A DNA stretch of 64,000 bases from Hymenobacter sp. GOD-10R (GCF_035609205.1 NZ_CP141184.1:1888501-1952500), one strand, 5' to 3'. Positions 27,614 to 36,895 are shown, counted from the stretch's first letter. Program-made: numbers and translations. Notes: generated from the sequence alone by a model not told the origin.

Positions 27614-27979
27614 AAAGCACCGCCTATGGTTTATTCAATATAAAATAGACTTTACAAATTAGTAATCTTAATTCCCTAATTAATTATTGCTTTGGTAATA
27701 TACAGGTAACAAATAAGCTCATATGGCCGAGTACTCGAAATTGAAAAGAGTACTCTGCTTACCATGTTTTATGCAAAGGCGCATTCATAGTCGTGGGTTT
27801 GATCTTGCTCCTTAATTATATGACACGCTGATCTTCTATACCTACTACTTCATTGCTTTGTCTGATAGTTCGCGCGGTGAAAAAATCCGGCAAGCGCAGT
27901 AGACCCAAACCTAGCTCTTGTATAATATTCGAGTAAGATATTGATGAGTTAATTTTATTGTGTTACTGGCTATCTACTT

Positions 27980-28028
27980 TATATATAATAAGAGGTGCGA
28001 TTGATTTTAGTATCTCTTATTATATATA
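27980..28028. repeat. Perfect 15-base AT-rich inverted repeat
   Basis: TATATATAATAAGAG (27980-27994) is repeated in reverse complement at 28014-28028 with a 19-base spacer. It is in the middle of the AT-rich spacer with no adjacent gene, so a regulator site, DNA structure or RNA hairpin are all possible. Confidence 0.7.
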
Positions 28029-28460
28029 GCATGCTTTCATGCCGGTGCATGTAAAAAAATAGCGGTGCATGTTGCTGTTTATTAACCTCTATTTTTTGTC
28101 ATTCACTGCTAAAATCACCTAAATGATTTTAATAACAATTGCGTAATATATAAGTAATGGTACTCGCCTATTTTTGTCATGCAAAAGGTACAGTGCGTTA
28201 TACTAAAGTGTATTCCTATAAGGAAATTAGCTAACTCCGTTATACAAATGAATTCTTATAAGAAGTATAGTAGAGAGCTAGCGTGCTAGGTACTAAGCAT
28301 GCTAGCTCTCTTATGCTTATCGAGTAGTTGCCCCTTGTATAGGGCTTCTTGTACCGCAAGTAGAATAGGGTCAAAACCTTGATTTTAAGTAAGTTTCAAG
28401 TAAGGCCTACCTAGGTGCTGTTGCGTCAAACTAAGGCTCTTGTTATCAATTGATGCGTGG

Positions 28461-28542
28461 GTAACAATTCGGTAATGCCTGTTACTTTATAACCTATTGA
28501 TCTATAGATAATTGAATTTGGTGCTTGGTAACGCGAAGTAAC
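28461..28542. promoter_or_regulatory. Candidate operator: GTAAC direct repeats upstream of the TonB receptor
   Basis: GTAACAATTCGGTAAT at 28461-28476 and GTAACGCGAAGTAAC at 28528-28542 contain GTAAC/GTAAT units spaced 11 and 10 bases apart, about one helical turn. That is the arrangement expected for tandem binding of an OmpR/PhoB-type regulator. The regulator is not identified in the window. Confidence 0.35.
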
Positions 28543-28601
28543 AATTAGATAAAGAACGCGGCACATTGAGGTAATCCAGGGGCTCTAGTTTTGCCCCCAC
28601 T

Positions 28602-31451
28602 ATGCAGAACACACCTACCAAGATTCTTTACGTTTTTCTGCTGAGCTGCGGTTCCGTCGTGGCAGCAGTAGCCCAGGGCACTGGCAGCATCAAAGGCCTT
28701 ATTAAAGACGCCAAAACCTCAGAAACAGTCGTGGGCGGCACGGTTCGGCTAGAAGGCACCACGCTCGGCGAACAAACCGATGCGGACGGTAACTTCACCA
28801 TCAAGCAAATACCCGCGGGCAAGTACACGGTTATTATCTCCTCCGTATCGTACAAAAATCGCACGATACCGGATGTGGTGGTAAAAGCCAACGAAACCAC
28901 CGTGCTGAATTCGACGCTGCAATCGGACAGCAAGCAGCTCAACGACGTTGTAGTGACTGGCGTGCGCCGCACCAACACGGAAGTATCGGTGATCAACGAA
29001 ATCCGGCAGGCCAACGTGGTCGTGAGCGGGGTGTCGTCGGAGCAGATTGTAAAAACCCAAGACCGTGACGCCGCCGAAGTCGTACGCCGCATTCCGGGCG
29101 TAACCATCGTCGACAACCGCTTCATTCAGGTGCGCGGCCTTAGCGACCGGTATAACAACGTGTGGCTGAACGACGTGACGGCTCCTAGCTCGGAAACCGA
29201 CCGCAAGTCGTTCTCTTTCGATATCGTACCTAGCTCCCTGATCGACCGGGTGCTGGTGTTTAAAGATCCCTCGCCCGAGCTGCCCGGCGACTTCGCTGGC
29301 GGCCTGGTAAAAGTATATCTGCGTAAGCCCGTGTTCAATGAGCGCGTGCTGAATATCAACTATGTAACGGGTTTCCGCGACGGCACCACCGGCAACGACT
29401 TCTATACCGACAAATCGCAAGCTGGTGACGCTTTCGGCTTCGGCGCCCGCAAGCGCGAATTCCCGCGCGGCATGCCACCGCTGACGACCGCTTATCAGCA
29501 GTACGAGCGTGATTTCTATGCCAAGCAGCTGGAAAATACCTTCGGAATGTACCGGATGAAGGCCATGCCCGACATGCGCTTCAACCTGTCGTACATGGAC
29601 CAGATCAAGATTAAGGGTCGGGAGATTGGTAGCGTTTCTTCTCTGAACTACACCAACACGTTCACTCGCTTCAACATCGACCGCAACCTGTACGATGTAA
29701 GCGGCGCTCGTACTGACCAATTCAAGGACGACCAGTCGACCCAGAACATTCGCCTAGGTGCTATCCAGAACTTCAGCTACGTGCTGGATAATGGTGACCG
29801 GTTGGAGTTCCGCAACTTGTTCAACCAGCAGTCGCGCAACCAACAGGTAACGCGCCAGGGTCTTGACAACGATGGAACACTAAACCGTCGTAGCTACCTG
29901 ATGGGCTACCAGGGTCGCTCCACTTATAGTGGTCAGTTGGCGGGTACGCACAGCTTTAATAAAGAAAAGACGCACTTCGATTGGGTAGGTGGCTATGGTT
30001 ACTCAAGCCGTAATGAGCCCGATTTGCGTCGTGTTTCTTACCAAGTAACCCCCGCTAGCACCGACGGAACGCCTGAAACGCAAACCGTGCTAACCCCTGC
30101 TGCCGGTGGCGTCGACGTGAACAACGCGGGCCGCCTGTACCAGAAGCTCGACGAGCACATCTTCACCATTAATGCCAACCTGAAGCATAAGGTGAACGTG
30201 GCCGAGCGGGATATAGAAATCGGTGCGGGCACGTACCTAGAGTATCGTCGCCGCCACTTCAACGCACGGGCCTTCGGTTACTCCTTCAACGCGGGCAGCG
30301 ACCGGGGCCTGCTCAACGAAGACGTGGGCAACATCTTTGCCCCCGGCAACATTGCCAAAAACGGTTTCCGTCTCGACGAAGATGTGAACTCCACCTACCG
30401 CTACGGCGCTTCCAATGAACTGGAAGCTGGGTACTTGAGCTTTAACATTCCGGTTACTAGCAAGCTGAAACTGCTCACCGGGGTTCGCTACGAGCGCAAC
30501 GTGCAAAAGATCAACACGGCTGTCAATGGTCAGCCAGTGAACCAGGATGTACCCACCAACTTCGTACTGCCCTCGGCGAACTTCAGCTACAACTTCACCG
30601 AGCGGAGCCTAGTACGTGCCTCGTACGGCCGCAGCCTCAACCGCCCCGAATTCCGCGAATCCGCGCCGTTCTACTACTACGACTTCGATTTCAACGTTCT
30701 GAACTTCGGCTCGCTGTATCTCAACCCGACGACGCCGCTGAAGGTTGCTACCATCGACAACTACGACCTGCGCTACGAGTTTTACCCAACCACGGGTGAG
30801 CTGATCCACGTGGGAGCGTTCTACAAGAACTTCAAGAACCCAATTGAAAACTCGGTGGTGCTGACCACCAACCTAGCTTACACCTTCCTGAACGCTCCCA
30901 GCGCGACGGCCTACGGGGTAGAGGTAGACGTGAAAAAGAGCCTGAACTTCTTGGATGACGCGTTTGGCACGAGCGCCTTCAAAAACCTATCGGTGGTGTT
31001 CAACGGCTCCTTAATCAAGAGCGAAGTGAAGCTAGGTAACAACTTCGTTTCGTGGAACGGCAACCGCGCCCTGCAAGGCCAGTCGCCCTACGTGTACAAC
31101 GGCGGCCTGTACTTCCAGACGCCTGACAACAGCTGGCAGGTGACGGCCCTCTACAACGTGTTCGGTCCGCGCATCGTGTTTGCTGGTAGCAACGACTATC
31201 CCGACGTAGTAGAGCTGCCCCGTCACACGGTTGACCTATCGCTGACCAAAACGGTATCGAGCCGCGTGTCAATCAACGCCGGCATCCAAGACTTGCTGAA
31301 CCAGAAAGTAAACCTGGTGCAAGACTACAACCGCGACGGCAAGTACAAATCAAGCGACCCTTCCCTACAAGGCTATCGTCGCGGCACTTACTACACAGTG
31401 GGCTTGCGCTTCAACATCGAGCCTCGCACGCCTAGCATCCCGGTTCCATAA
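28602..31451 (+). CDS. TonB-dependent receptor paired with a beta-helix lipoprotein
   Basis: 949 residues. The signal region (ILYVFLLSCGSVVAAVAQG) is followed by a carboxypeptidase regulatory-like domain (about 27-110; GSIKGLIKDAKTSETVVGGTV). The plug (about 120-250) includes DAAEVVRRIPGVTIVDNRFIQVRGLSDRYN and SLIDRVLVFKDPSPELPGDFAGG, and the rest is a complete barrel. It is not SusC-like: it lacks the SusC plug motif and the next gene is not SusD but a beta-helix lipoprotein 45 bases downstream. The ligand is unknown. The long AT-rich upstream region with GTAAC repeats suggests tight regulation. Confidence 0.9.
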   Translation: MQNTPTKILYVFLLSCGSVVAAVAQGTGSIKGLIKDAKTSETVVGGTVRLEGTTLGEQTDADGNFTIKQIPAGKYTVIISSVSYKNRTIPDVVVKANETTVLNSTLQSDSKQLNDVVVTGVRRTNTEVSVINEIRQANVVVSGVSSEQIVKTQDRDAAEVVRRIPGVTIVDNRFIQVRGLSDRYNNVWLNDVTAPSSETDRKSFSFDIVPSSLIDRVLVFKDPSPELPGDFAGGLVKVYLRKPVFNERVLNINYVTGFRDGTTGNDFYTDKSQAGDAFGFGARKREFPRGMPPLTTAYQQYERDFYAKQLENTFGMYRMKAMPDMRFNLSYMDQIKIKGREIGSVSSLNYTNTFTRFNIDRNLYDVSGARTDQFKDDQSTQNIRLGAIQNFSYVLDNGDRLEFRNLFNQQSRNQQVTRQGLDNDGTLNRRSYLMGYQGRSTYSGQLAGTHSFNKEKTHFDWVGGYGYSSRNEPDLRRVSYQVTPASTDGTPETQTVLTPAAGGVDVNNAGRLYQKLDEHIFTINANLKHKVNVAERDIEIGAGTYLEYRRRHFNARAFGYSFNAGSDRGLLNEDVGNIFAPGNIAKNGFRLDEDVNSTYRYGASNELEAGYLSFNIPVTSKLKLLTGVRYERNVQKINTAVNGQPVNQDVPTNFVLPSANFSYNFTERSLVRASYGRSLNRPEFRESAPFYYYDFDFNVLNFGSLYLNPTTPLKVATIDNYDLRYEFYPTTGELIHVGAFYKNFKNPIENSVVLTTNLAYTFLNAPSATAYGVEVDVKKSLNFLDDAFGTSAFKNLSVVFNGSLIKSEVKLGNNFVSWNGNRALQGQSPYVYNGGLYFQTPDNSWQVTALYNVFGPRIVFAGSNDYPDVVELPRHTVDLSLTKTVSSRVSINAGIQDLLNQKVNLVQDYNRDGKYKSSDPSLQGYRRGTYYTVGLRFNIEPRTPSIPVP

Positions 31452-31496
31452 CCTAGGGTAGCTCCTCTAACTCTCGCCTATTTCACTCACTTTTGT

Positions 31497-33023
31497 ATGA
31501 AAAAGAATACCCTTTCCCTGGCCCTCGTTGCTTCGTTGATGCTAGGTGCGTGTCAGAAGGATGCCATTACGCCCGCTCCTAACGTAGTAGGCACCGGTAC
31601 AAATGAGCCTACGACGCCGATAAGCCAGCTACCTACCACGACGGTACAAGGGGACATCACCACGAATACAACTTGGTCGGCAGCCAACCGCTACCTGATG
31701 AAAGGTTTCGTGTATGTACGCTCGGGTGCTACCCTCACCATCGAAGCAGGCACGGTTATCAAAGGTGATAAAGACACCAAGGGCACGCTGATCATTGAGC
31801 CCGGCGCGAAGATCATGGCGATGGGCACGGTTGCAAAACCGATTGTGTTCACCTCCAACCAAGCGAAAGGCTCGCGCAACTACGGTGACTGGGGCGGGGT
31901 CGTTATTGCTGGCAATGCCCCTGTTAACTCAATCGACGGCACCAACTTGCCAACGGCAGAAGGTGGTATCACGACCAAGTACGGCGGAAGCAATGCCGCT
32001 GACAACTCGGGTACGTTCCAGTTCGTGCGCATCGAATTTGCTGGAGTTGCCCTCACGCCCAACAACGAACTTAACGGTCTCACGCTCGACGGCGTAGGTA
32101 GCGGTACCACCATCGACCACGTGCAGGTCTCGTATAGCGGCGACGACGCCATCGAATGGTTCGGCGGCACCGTGAATGCCAAGTACCTGGTAGCACACCG
32201 CACGTTCGACGACGATTTTGATACAGATAACGGTTTCTCGGGTAAAGTGCAGTTTGCCGTAGCGCTGCGCGACCCCTTGCAAGCGGACCAGTCGGGTTCG
32301 AAAGCCTTCGAGTCGGATAACGACGCCAATGCTTCGACTAGAACGCCTATCACGTCGGGCGTGTTCTCGAACACGACGGTAGTAGGTCCTATCCTGAACC
32401 CAACAGCGGGTGCCTACAGCCCGCAGTACACGGCCGGCGCTCATATTCGTCGTAACTCGTCGTTGAGCATCATGAACTCCGTCATCATGGGCTTCCCTAC
32501 GAGCTTGCTGGTCGACAACGGCCTGACCGCAGCTAATGCGGCGCGTGGCGACTTGCGCTTCAAGAATAACATCGTGGCGGGCAACCTTGCCGGATCTAAC
32601 TCCAAAGGTGGGCAGCGGGCCATCATCTACGTAGGACCTAGCGGCGGCGCTGGCAGCTTGACGGTGAACAACGTGATGAGCGATTCAACGGCTGCTAACA
32701 CCTGGACCACGGCCATCGGACCGCTGACATGGTTTGGCTCGAACACGAACAAGCGCTACACGACTTCCGACGAAGTACGCCTCGCTAACCCGTTCAACCT
32801 GACGTCGCCTAGCTTCTCGCCCTTGTCGACTTCGCCGATTGTGTACACCGGCACTAGCGCGCCAACGACGCCCGTAGTCGCTGCTAACTTCACCGATAGC
32901 AAGACCTCAGACGCCTTCTTCACCAAAGTAAGCTACATCGGAGCCTTCTCCGGCTCGGGCTTGTCGGCCGACAACTGGCTAGCTGGCTGGACGAACTTCG
33001 ATCCGCAGAATACTGACTATTAA
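31497..33023 (+). CDS. Lipoprotein with right-handed beta-helix-like repeats, partner of the TonB receptor
   Basis: 508 residues. The signal ends in a lipobox (LMLGAC, Cys19), so it should be a lipoprotein. After a Thr/Pro linker the body shows Gly-rich strand turns (VRSGATLTIEAGTVIKGD, GTLIIEPGAKIMAMGTVAKPIVFTS, YGDWGGVVIAGNAPVNS) and ends with WLAGWTNFDPQNTDY. The repeats fit a parallel beta-helix. The tight linkage to the TonB receptor suggests that it captures ligand at the surface, as SusD does in other systems; that role is inference. An intrinsic terminator follows at 33051. Confidence 0.8.
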   Translation: MKKNTLSLALVASLMLGACQKDAITPAPNVVGTGTNEPTTPISQLPTTTVQGDITTNTTWSAANRYLMKGFVYVRSGATLTIEAGTVIKGDKDTKGTLIIEPGAKIMAMGTVAKPIVFTSNQAKGSRNYGDWGGVVIAGNAPVNSIDGTNLPTAEGGITTKYGGSNAADNSGTFQFVRIEFAGVALTPNNELNGLTLDGVGSGTTIDHVQVSYSGDDAIEWFGGTVNAKYLVAHRTFDDDFDTDNGFSGKVQFAVALRDPLQADQSGSKAFESDNDANASTRTPITSGVFSNTTVVGPILNPTAGAYSPQYTAGAHIRRNSSLSIMNSVIMGFPTSLLVDNGLTAANAARGDLRFKNNIVAGNLAGSNSKGGQRAIIYVGPSGGAGSLTVNNVMSDSTAANTWTTAIGPLTWFGSNTNKRYTTSDEVRLANPFNLTSPSFSPLSTSPIVYTGTSAPTTPVVAANFTDSKTSDAFFTKVSYIGAFSGSGLSADNWLAGWTNFDPQNTDY

Positions 33024-33050
33024 TCTATCAGAAATAACGCCTTTAGAAGC

Positions 33051-33077
33051 CGGGGCTGCACTGTAGCCCCGGTTTTC
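33051..33077 (+). terminator. Intrinsic terminator after the TonB receptor operon
   Basis: CCGGGGCT and AGCCCCGG form an 8-base stem around a 7-base loop, directly followed by TTTT. Confidence 0.9.
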
Positions 33078-33147
33078 TATTTCTATCCAGTTTAGCTGTA
33101 GCTGCTGGCTATGCCACTGGTCCGGCACAACCTTACGCTCCATACCG

Positions 33148-34188
33148 TTGTCTGCCTCTAGCTTCTTCAATCCTACTGCGCTGTTCGAGCAGGTGCGCAA
33201 GCGCTTGCAGGCTATTCTGGCAACGAACATCACGGCCTCACCAGCCGCCGCTGGCTCGCCGGGATCAGACACCCAGGTTTGGGAGATAGGGTCCGTCATC
33301 CGGTTTTTAGCCACCGTACCTAGCGTGGGTACTGCTGATGGATTAGCGTTGCCTAGCTGGCGCTCCTCGGCCGAGGGGCCGCTGCTCGTTATCTACGATT
33401 ACGTATCCAATGAGCTTGGCAAACAGCTGCGGGCGCGGGGCCTGTGCTACGCCGACGCCGTGGGCAACGCCTGGGTGAAGCACCCAGCCACCGAGCTGAT
33501 GGTGGTAATTCAAGGGTGTAGCCGCCCCAAAGAAGATCCGCGCGTGGCCTCTGCCAACTTGCCAGCCGATCATATGCGGCTGTTGTTTCAGCTAATTGTC
33601 GAACCCTCCATTGCCACCTATTCGGTGTTGGAGCTGGCGGCCGCTACCGGCATCACACCAGTAGCCGTTGCGCGGGCGCTTCGCGGACTCACGGCCCAGG
33701 GCTTATGGCTCGATGATGCCTCCCTGGCTCCGAACAAGCTCCGCGACCTAGCTGCTTACTGGCTGGAGCACTACGGTAAAACCCTACGCAACCGCCTGAA
33801 CGTGCACCGCTACCGGTGGCGTGACTCCGTTGCGCAGGCTAACTGGCATCGTCTGTCGTTGCCCGCCGACTGCCTGTGGAGTGGCGAAGCGGCCGCGCAC
33901 CAGTTGCTCAACAAACCGGAAGTGCCGAACTGCTTCACGTTGTATAGCCGCATGCCCCGGCTCAAGCTAGCGCACTACCTAGGGTTGGTGCCCCACAAGC
34001 ACGGCAACGTGGAGTTGCTGAACACGTTTTTTCCCGTCAGTGCGTCCCCGCTTTTTGCCCCGAATGTGCAGCGGTGCGTGCATCCGTTCCTGGTGTACGC
34101 CGATTTGCTGGAAAACCAGAGTGCTCACAGCCAGTCCCTGGCCCAAGAGCTCCATAGCAAGCACTTACTGAATTTGTTGGCGCGCTAG
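33148..34188 (+). CDS. Orphan AbiEi-like (type IV antitoxin family) protein
   Basis: 346 residues starting at a TTG; there is no in-frame ATG upstream of the conserved part, so the start is uncertain. The N-terminal half has LLVIYDYVSNELGKQLRARGLCYADAVGNAW, a nuclease-like fold segment seen in Bacteroidota AbiEi-family proteins. A winged-helix block follows (YSVLELAAATGITPVAVARALRGL). The C-terminal half has DCLWSGEAAAHQLLN, FTLYSRMPRL and HGNVELLNTFFP, the usual AbiEi C-terminal block. In classical systems AbiEi represses its operon and counters the AbiEii toxin; no AbiEii nucleotidyltransferase is adjacent here, so this is an orphan. Its job is not known. Confidence 0.7.
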   Translation: MSASSFFNPTALFEQVRKRLQAILATNITASPAAAGSPGSDTQVWEIGSVIRFLATVPSVGTADGLALPSWRSSAEGPLLVIYDYVSNELGKQLRARGLCYADAVGNAWVKHPATELMVVIQGCSRPKEDPRVASANLPADHMRLLFQLIVEPSIATYSVLELAAATGITPVAVARALRGLTAQGLWLDDASLAPNKLRDLAAYWLEHYGKTLRNRLNVHRYRWRDSVAQANWHRLSLPADCLWSGEAAAHQLLNKPEVPNCFTLYSRMPRLKLAHYLGLVPHKHGNVELLNTFFPVSASPLFAPNVQRCVHPFLVYADLLENQSAHSQSLAQELHSKHLLNLLAR

Positions 34189-34235
34189 CCTCTGGCTTAC
34201 CCAGGTGCCACAAAGCTAGGCAACAACTCCTTAGG

Positions 34236-34262
34236 CAGCCCCCACGCGGGGCTGTTGTCGTT
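34236..34262. terminator. Hairpin between converging genes
   Basis: CAGCCCC and GGGGCTG pair around CACGC, with TTGTCGTTG after. It is a plausible shared terminator for the AbiEi-like and the following minus-strand gene. Confidence 0.6.
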
Positions 34263-34275
34263 GTAGGACAGGGGA

Positions 34276-34731
34276 TCAGGAAAGCAGGCGAGCTTGGTGC
34301 GCAGCGTTGATGAGGGCCGGGGCATTCTTGAGCGTGGCCAGCACCACTTCCTTGGCGGCTTGCTTCAGTTCGTCGTGGCTGATGTCCCGGGTTTCTTCCC
34401 GCACCAGCTCTCCTAGGGCGTGGAAAGCGTGCGTTAATGCCTGGCGTTTGGGGCGCTCCTGCTTGAGCTCTTCGTACACTTCGGCAAAATGCGCCTGGAT
34501 CTTCTTGCGCCGCGTCCGGAATACCGACTCGCTAGCGACGTGCGGCTGAATGGTCTCCACGAGCTTTACCAGGGGCAGCAACTGGGCTGCCTTGTTCAGC
34601 ATAGCCCCGCTGATCCGTTCGCGGCGCCGCGTACCAGCAGTTGCCGGCGCATCGGGTGGAACTACATTGTGCTCGGGAAGAGGGAAGGAAGATTCCCCTT
34701 CGCCCAAGGGCTCAAGCGGGCTAGCATCCAT
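34276..34731 (-). CDS. Hypothetical protein, helical, basic
   Basis: 151 residues with no signal peptide. The N-terminal 40 residues are acidic and Pro-rich and likely disordered. The remainder is predicted helical and rich in Lys, Arg and Glu (FRTRRKKIQAHFAEVYEELKQERPKRQ). I do not recognise a family. The frame is clean, has a good ATG at 34731 and no better alternative on the other strand. Confidence 0.6.
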   Translation of the reverse strand: MDASPLEPLGEGESSFPLPEHNVVPPDAPATAGTRRRERISGAMLNKAAQLLPLVKLVETIQPHVASESVFRTRRKKIQAHFAEVYEELKQERPKRQALTHAFHALGELVREETRDISHDELKQAAKEVVLATLKNAPALINAAHQARLLS

Positions 34732-34884
34732 GCAAAAGCGGTGAGTAATAAAAAGGCCGTACGTTTCTCTAAACGAGAGGCAAATTAAACAAAGTACTTA
34801 ACCGGATGCAGGAGGCAGCTACTGCTCACCTCATCCTGCACGCAGTCGAAAATAACCTACGCTGGTGCGTAACTGGTACCTAAC

Positions 34885-34924
34885 AAAAAGCCCTCCGCAA
34901 TACGAGTTGCGGAGGGCTTTTCTA
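34885..34924. terminator. Strong bidirectional terminator
   Basis: AAAAAGCCCTCCGCAA and TTGCGGAGGGCTTTTT form a perfect stem with a TACGAG loop. It ends transcription of the LruC-type gene from the right. Confidence 0.9.
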
Positions 34925-34961
34925 TCAGACAGCGTGCCTATTGAGCTAGCTGACTAGCTAT

Positions 34962-36269
34962 TTATTGGCAAGCAGCTTTGTTGAACGTTTTAGAAGGATC
35001 GGCCAGTGGCGTGTACCAGTCGGGCGTGAAACCTGCGGAAATGCTCGTGAATCTAGGATAAGGTAGGGTGATGGAGGTTTGCTCCAGTGGCCATCTCCAA
35101 TCCAGAGGAATAAGGATGCCGTTCGGGTAAAGCTCGCCGTTGTATTCATATGTATTGGTACTGCCAGGGCCTGATACCTCGTAGATGTAGAGGTCATAGA
35201 ACTCGCCTGTACCAACCGTTTTGGAAGGCCACACCCGAATGAAAGGCTCATACGGCTTTGCCTTGTTGTAGACGAAACCTGGCTTGAGCGTGAGTGTCAC
35301 TGAGGCAGTGGCGAATGGCGTGCACGCCGCGCCAGCTTGCGTATTTGCGTAAATGCCGTTCTTCTCGGGCAACACTTTCTTGGTGCTGCCAAATACCGTG
35401 ACGTAGTAGTAGGTGCCATCGTCTGTCACCGGGAAGTTCGGGTCGGAACCGAAGACAGCGTTGATGCCTGCCATTGGAATGCGGAACTTGAAGCTGTGGT
35501 CGTAAGCAGCACCGCGAGCCGTGGCCAGGAAGTTAATCTTCATTTCCGTGAAAGATTTCGTGACTTTCGACTGTACTACCAAGTCGTTGTAGTCACGGTC
35601 GTTGCTAGCCTTCAGGTCTTCCCAGGCGTAGGTGAAGTCGATGGTCTCGCTGCATTCCTTTTTGCAGAACTCGAAGTAAGCACCCCAGTTATTGCCCGGA
35701 AACTGCTTGGTATCGTCGAGCTTCACTCCTTTGGGGCCCTCGTCGCATATGCCACCCCAGGCCGTTTCGCCGTTGGAGAGTGCCGCGTGGGTAGCAATGA
35801 AGAAGCACTGGCCTTCGCCTGTCGATTGCGGTAGTTCGCTCGCCTTCAGACGGATGGTGGCGGTTGTGGTGCGCGAAGCCCCGCTGAACGACTGCTTGTA
35901 GGTGAATTTTCCAGGAATGGCCCCGCCATTGTTTAGCTTCTTGGCGTTGCGAAGATCATCCAGACTAGTAAATGCTTCTACATGAATCTCTTGTAGGAAG
36001 ACGTTGGAAGAGGTCAGGTTGTAGGTTACGAGTACGTCGTTGCCGTCCATTGCCACGTTTACCGCGCCCACGTACGTGTGCTGTCCGGCTACTAGGCAGA
36101 CCTGTTTGCAGTAGTTTGTTAGTGCATTAGTGCCTTGCGTACTGGCACTGGTCGTCGCATTGGAGCTAGGCTTGAGCTCTTCCTGTTTTGTACAACTTTG
36201 AAAGGAAAATAAGAGTAATCCGGCAGCGGCTAGCTGACGGAGCAAATGAGGTACTTGTTTACTCTCCAT
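34962..36269 (-). CDS. LruC/DUF4842-type lipoprotein
   Basis: 435 residues with a lipobox (LFSFQSC, Cys26). The middle has FTYAWEDLKASNDRDYNDLVVQ, the aspartate-rich motif of LruC and DUF4114-like proteins, a likely calcium site. The C-terminal part (YEPFIRVWPSK, LIPLDWRWPLEQTSI, WYTPLADPSKTF) matches the end of the LruC/DUF4842 family. These are envelope-associated proteins of Bacteroidota and Leptospira with no proven role. It has six cysteines before the aspartate motif, which is high for a lipoprotein of this group. It is transcribed alone. Confidence 0.8.
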   Translation of the reverse strand: MESKQVPHLLRQLAAAGLLLFSFQSCTKQEELKPSSNATTSASTQGTNALTNYCKQVCLVAGQHTYVGAVNVAMDGNDVLVTYNLTSSNVFLQEIHVEAFTSLDDLRNAKKLNNGGAIPGKFTYKQSFSGASRTTTATIRLKASELPQSTGEGQCFFIATHAALSNGETAWGGICDEGPKGVKLDDTKQFPGNNWGAYFEFCKKECSETIDFTYAWEDLKASNDRDYNDLVVQSKVTKSFTEMKINFLATARGAAYDHSFKFRIPMAGINAVFGSDPNFPVTDDGTYYYVTVFGSTKKVLPEKNGIYANTQAGAACTPFATASVTLTLKPGFVYNKAKPYEPFIRVWPSKTVGTGEFYDLYIYEVSGPGSTNTYEYNGELYPNGILIPLDWRWPLEQTSITLPYPRFTSISAGFTPDWYTPLADPSKTFNKAACQ

Positions 36270-36739
36270 AGTGCGCGTGCGTTTGGGTGAAAATAGGTGG
36301 AAAACAAGGTAAGCTCTGCTATGAACTACCAGTTGCTAAATGTATATAAACTTAACTTATCTATTATATTTTTATACTAAATATAGAATAGTATGCAATA
36401 AAAGAACAATTATCCAATTGTTAGTTAGCTGAAACGACAGATAGGATGCTTTATATTATATGAATATTATTCTATAAGCTCGACAGCTATTTCTGTTGAG
36501 TTGTCACAATAATAGCTGTGATTAAATTGTCACTAAGCAGTTCAGTTGAGTGACACTAGTCAGTGCAATTCCACAAGCACAAATAAGTAAGCCACTAGCC
36601 GCGCAGCTAGGTTGAATATTATTACCGAAAGCATCAAGGTTGCTTCAATAGAACTCTTGAATAATAGGCGGAGCAACCCTGACGCTTTCGGTGTTGCTAC
36701 CTAGCAGAGGCAGTATATAAAAGAGCCCTACCTAGGTAC
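36270..36739. other. AT-rich intergenic region of about 470 bases
   Basis: The upstream region of the LruC-type gene (minus). It contains runs of TATATTTTTATAC-like sequence, the imperfect 21-base inverted repeat at 36624-36692 and, at its right end, a CCTAGG-containing hairpin. No credible frame is present. Confidence 0.5.
36624..36692. repeat. Imperfect 21-base inverted repeat
   Basis: ACCGAAAGCATCAAGGTTGCT (36624-36644, 21 bases) has its reverse complement at 36672-36692 with two mismatches. The 27 bases between include a second small inverted repeat (TTCAA/TTGAA). It is not flanked by a T-run. Confidence 0.65.
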
Positions 36740-36760
36740 CTAGGTGGGGCTTTGTCGTTT
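36724..36760. terminator. Palindromic hairpin with tandem ACCTAGGT
   Basis: AGCCCTACCTAGGT pairs with ACCTAGGTGGGGCT to form a long stem with almost no loop, followed by TTTGTCGTTTT. It is terminator-like but has no convincing upstream gene on the plus strand. Confidence 0.55.
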
Positions 36761-36895
36761 TCGGCGCTGCGCTGGCTCTTCCTTTTGCTGCCACATTCTT
36801 GCACAGTTTAGCACCTTCATATTAGCTGCGTAGAAGGTTGCCGCCATGGGCAAATCGCGCTTGCAGATCGTAGCAAAAGGGCGTAACATCACGCC

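Larger units (their letters stand above)
27424..28601. other. AT-rich divergent spacer of about 1.2 kb with several inverted and direct repeats
   Basis: A long gene-free stretch, visibly richer in A and T than its surroundings. It contains the SusC promoter (27606-27613) and a perfect 15-base inverted repeat (27980-27994 with 28014-28028, TATATATAATAAGAG). A GAGAGCTAGC/GCTAGCTCTC hairpin lies at about 28272-28312, a degenerate repeated block GTTATAC..ATTC(C/T)TATAAG at about 28197-28265, and GTAAC direct repeats before the TonB receptor. I see no credible protein frame. It may hold a small RNA or the regulatory region of both flanking import systems. Confidence 0.6.

Noticed and set aside
28749..29720. 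323-codon frame antisense to the TonB receptor
   Set aside because: A shadow of the high GC third positions; the sense translation has all receptor motifs.
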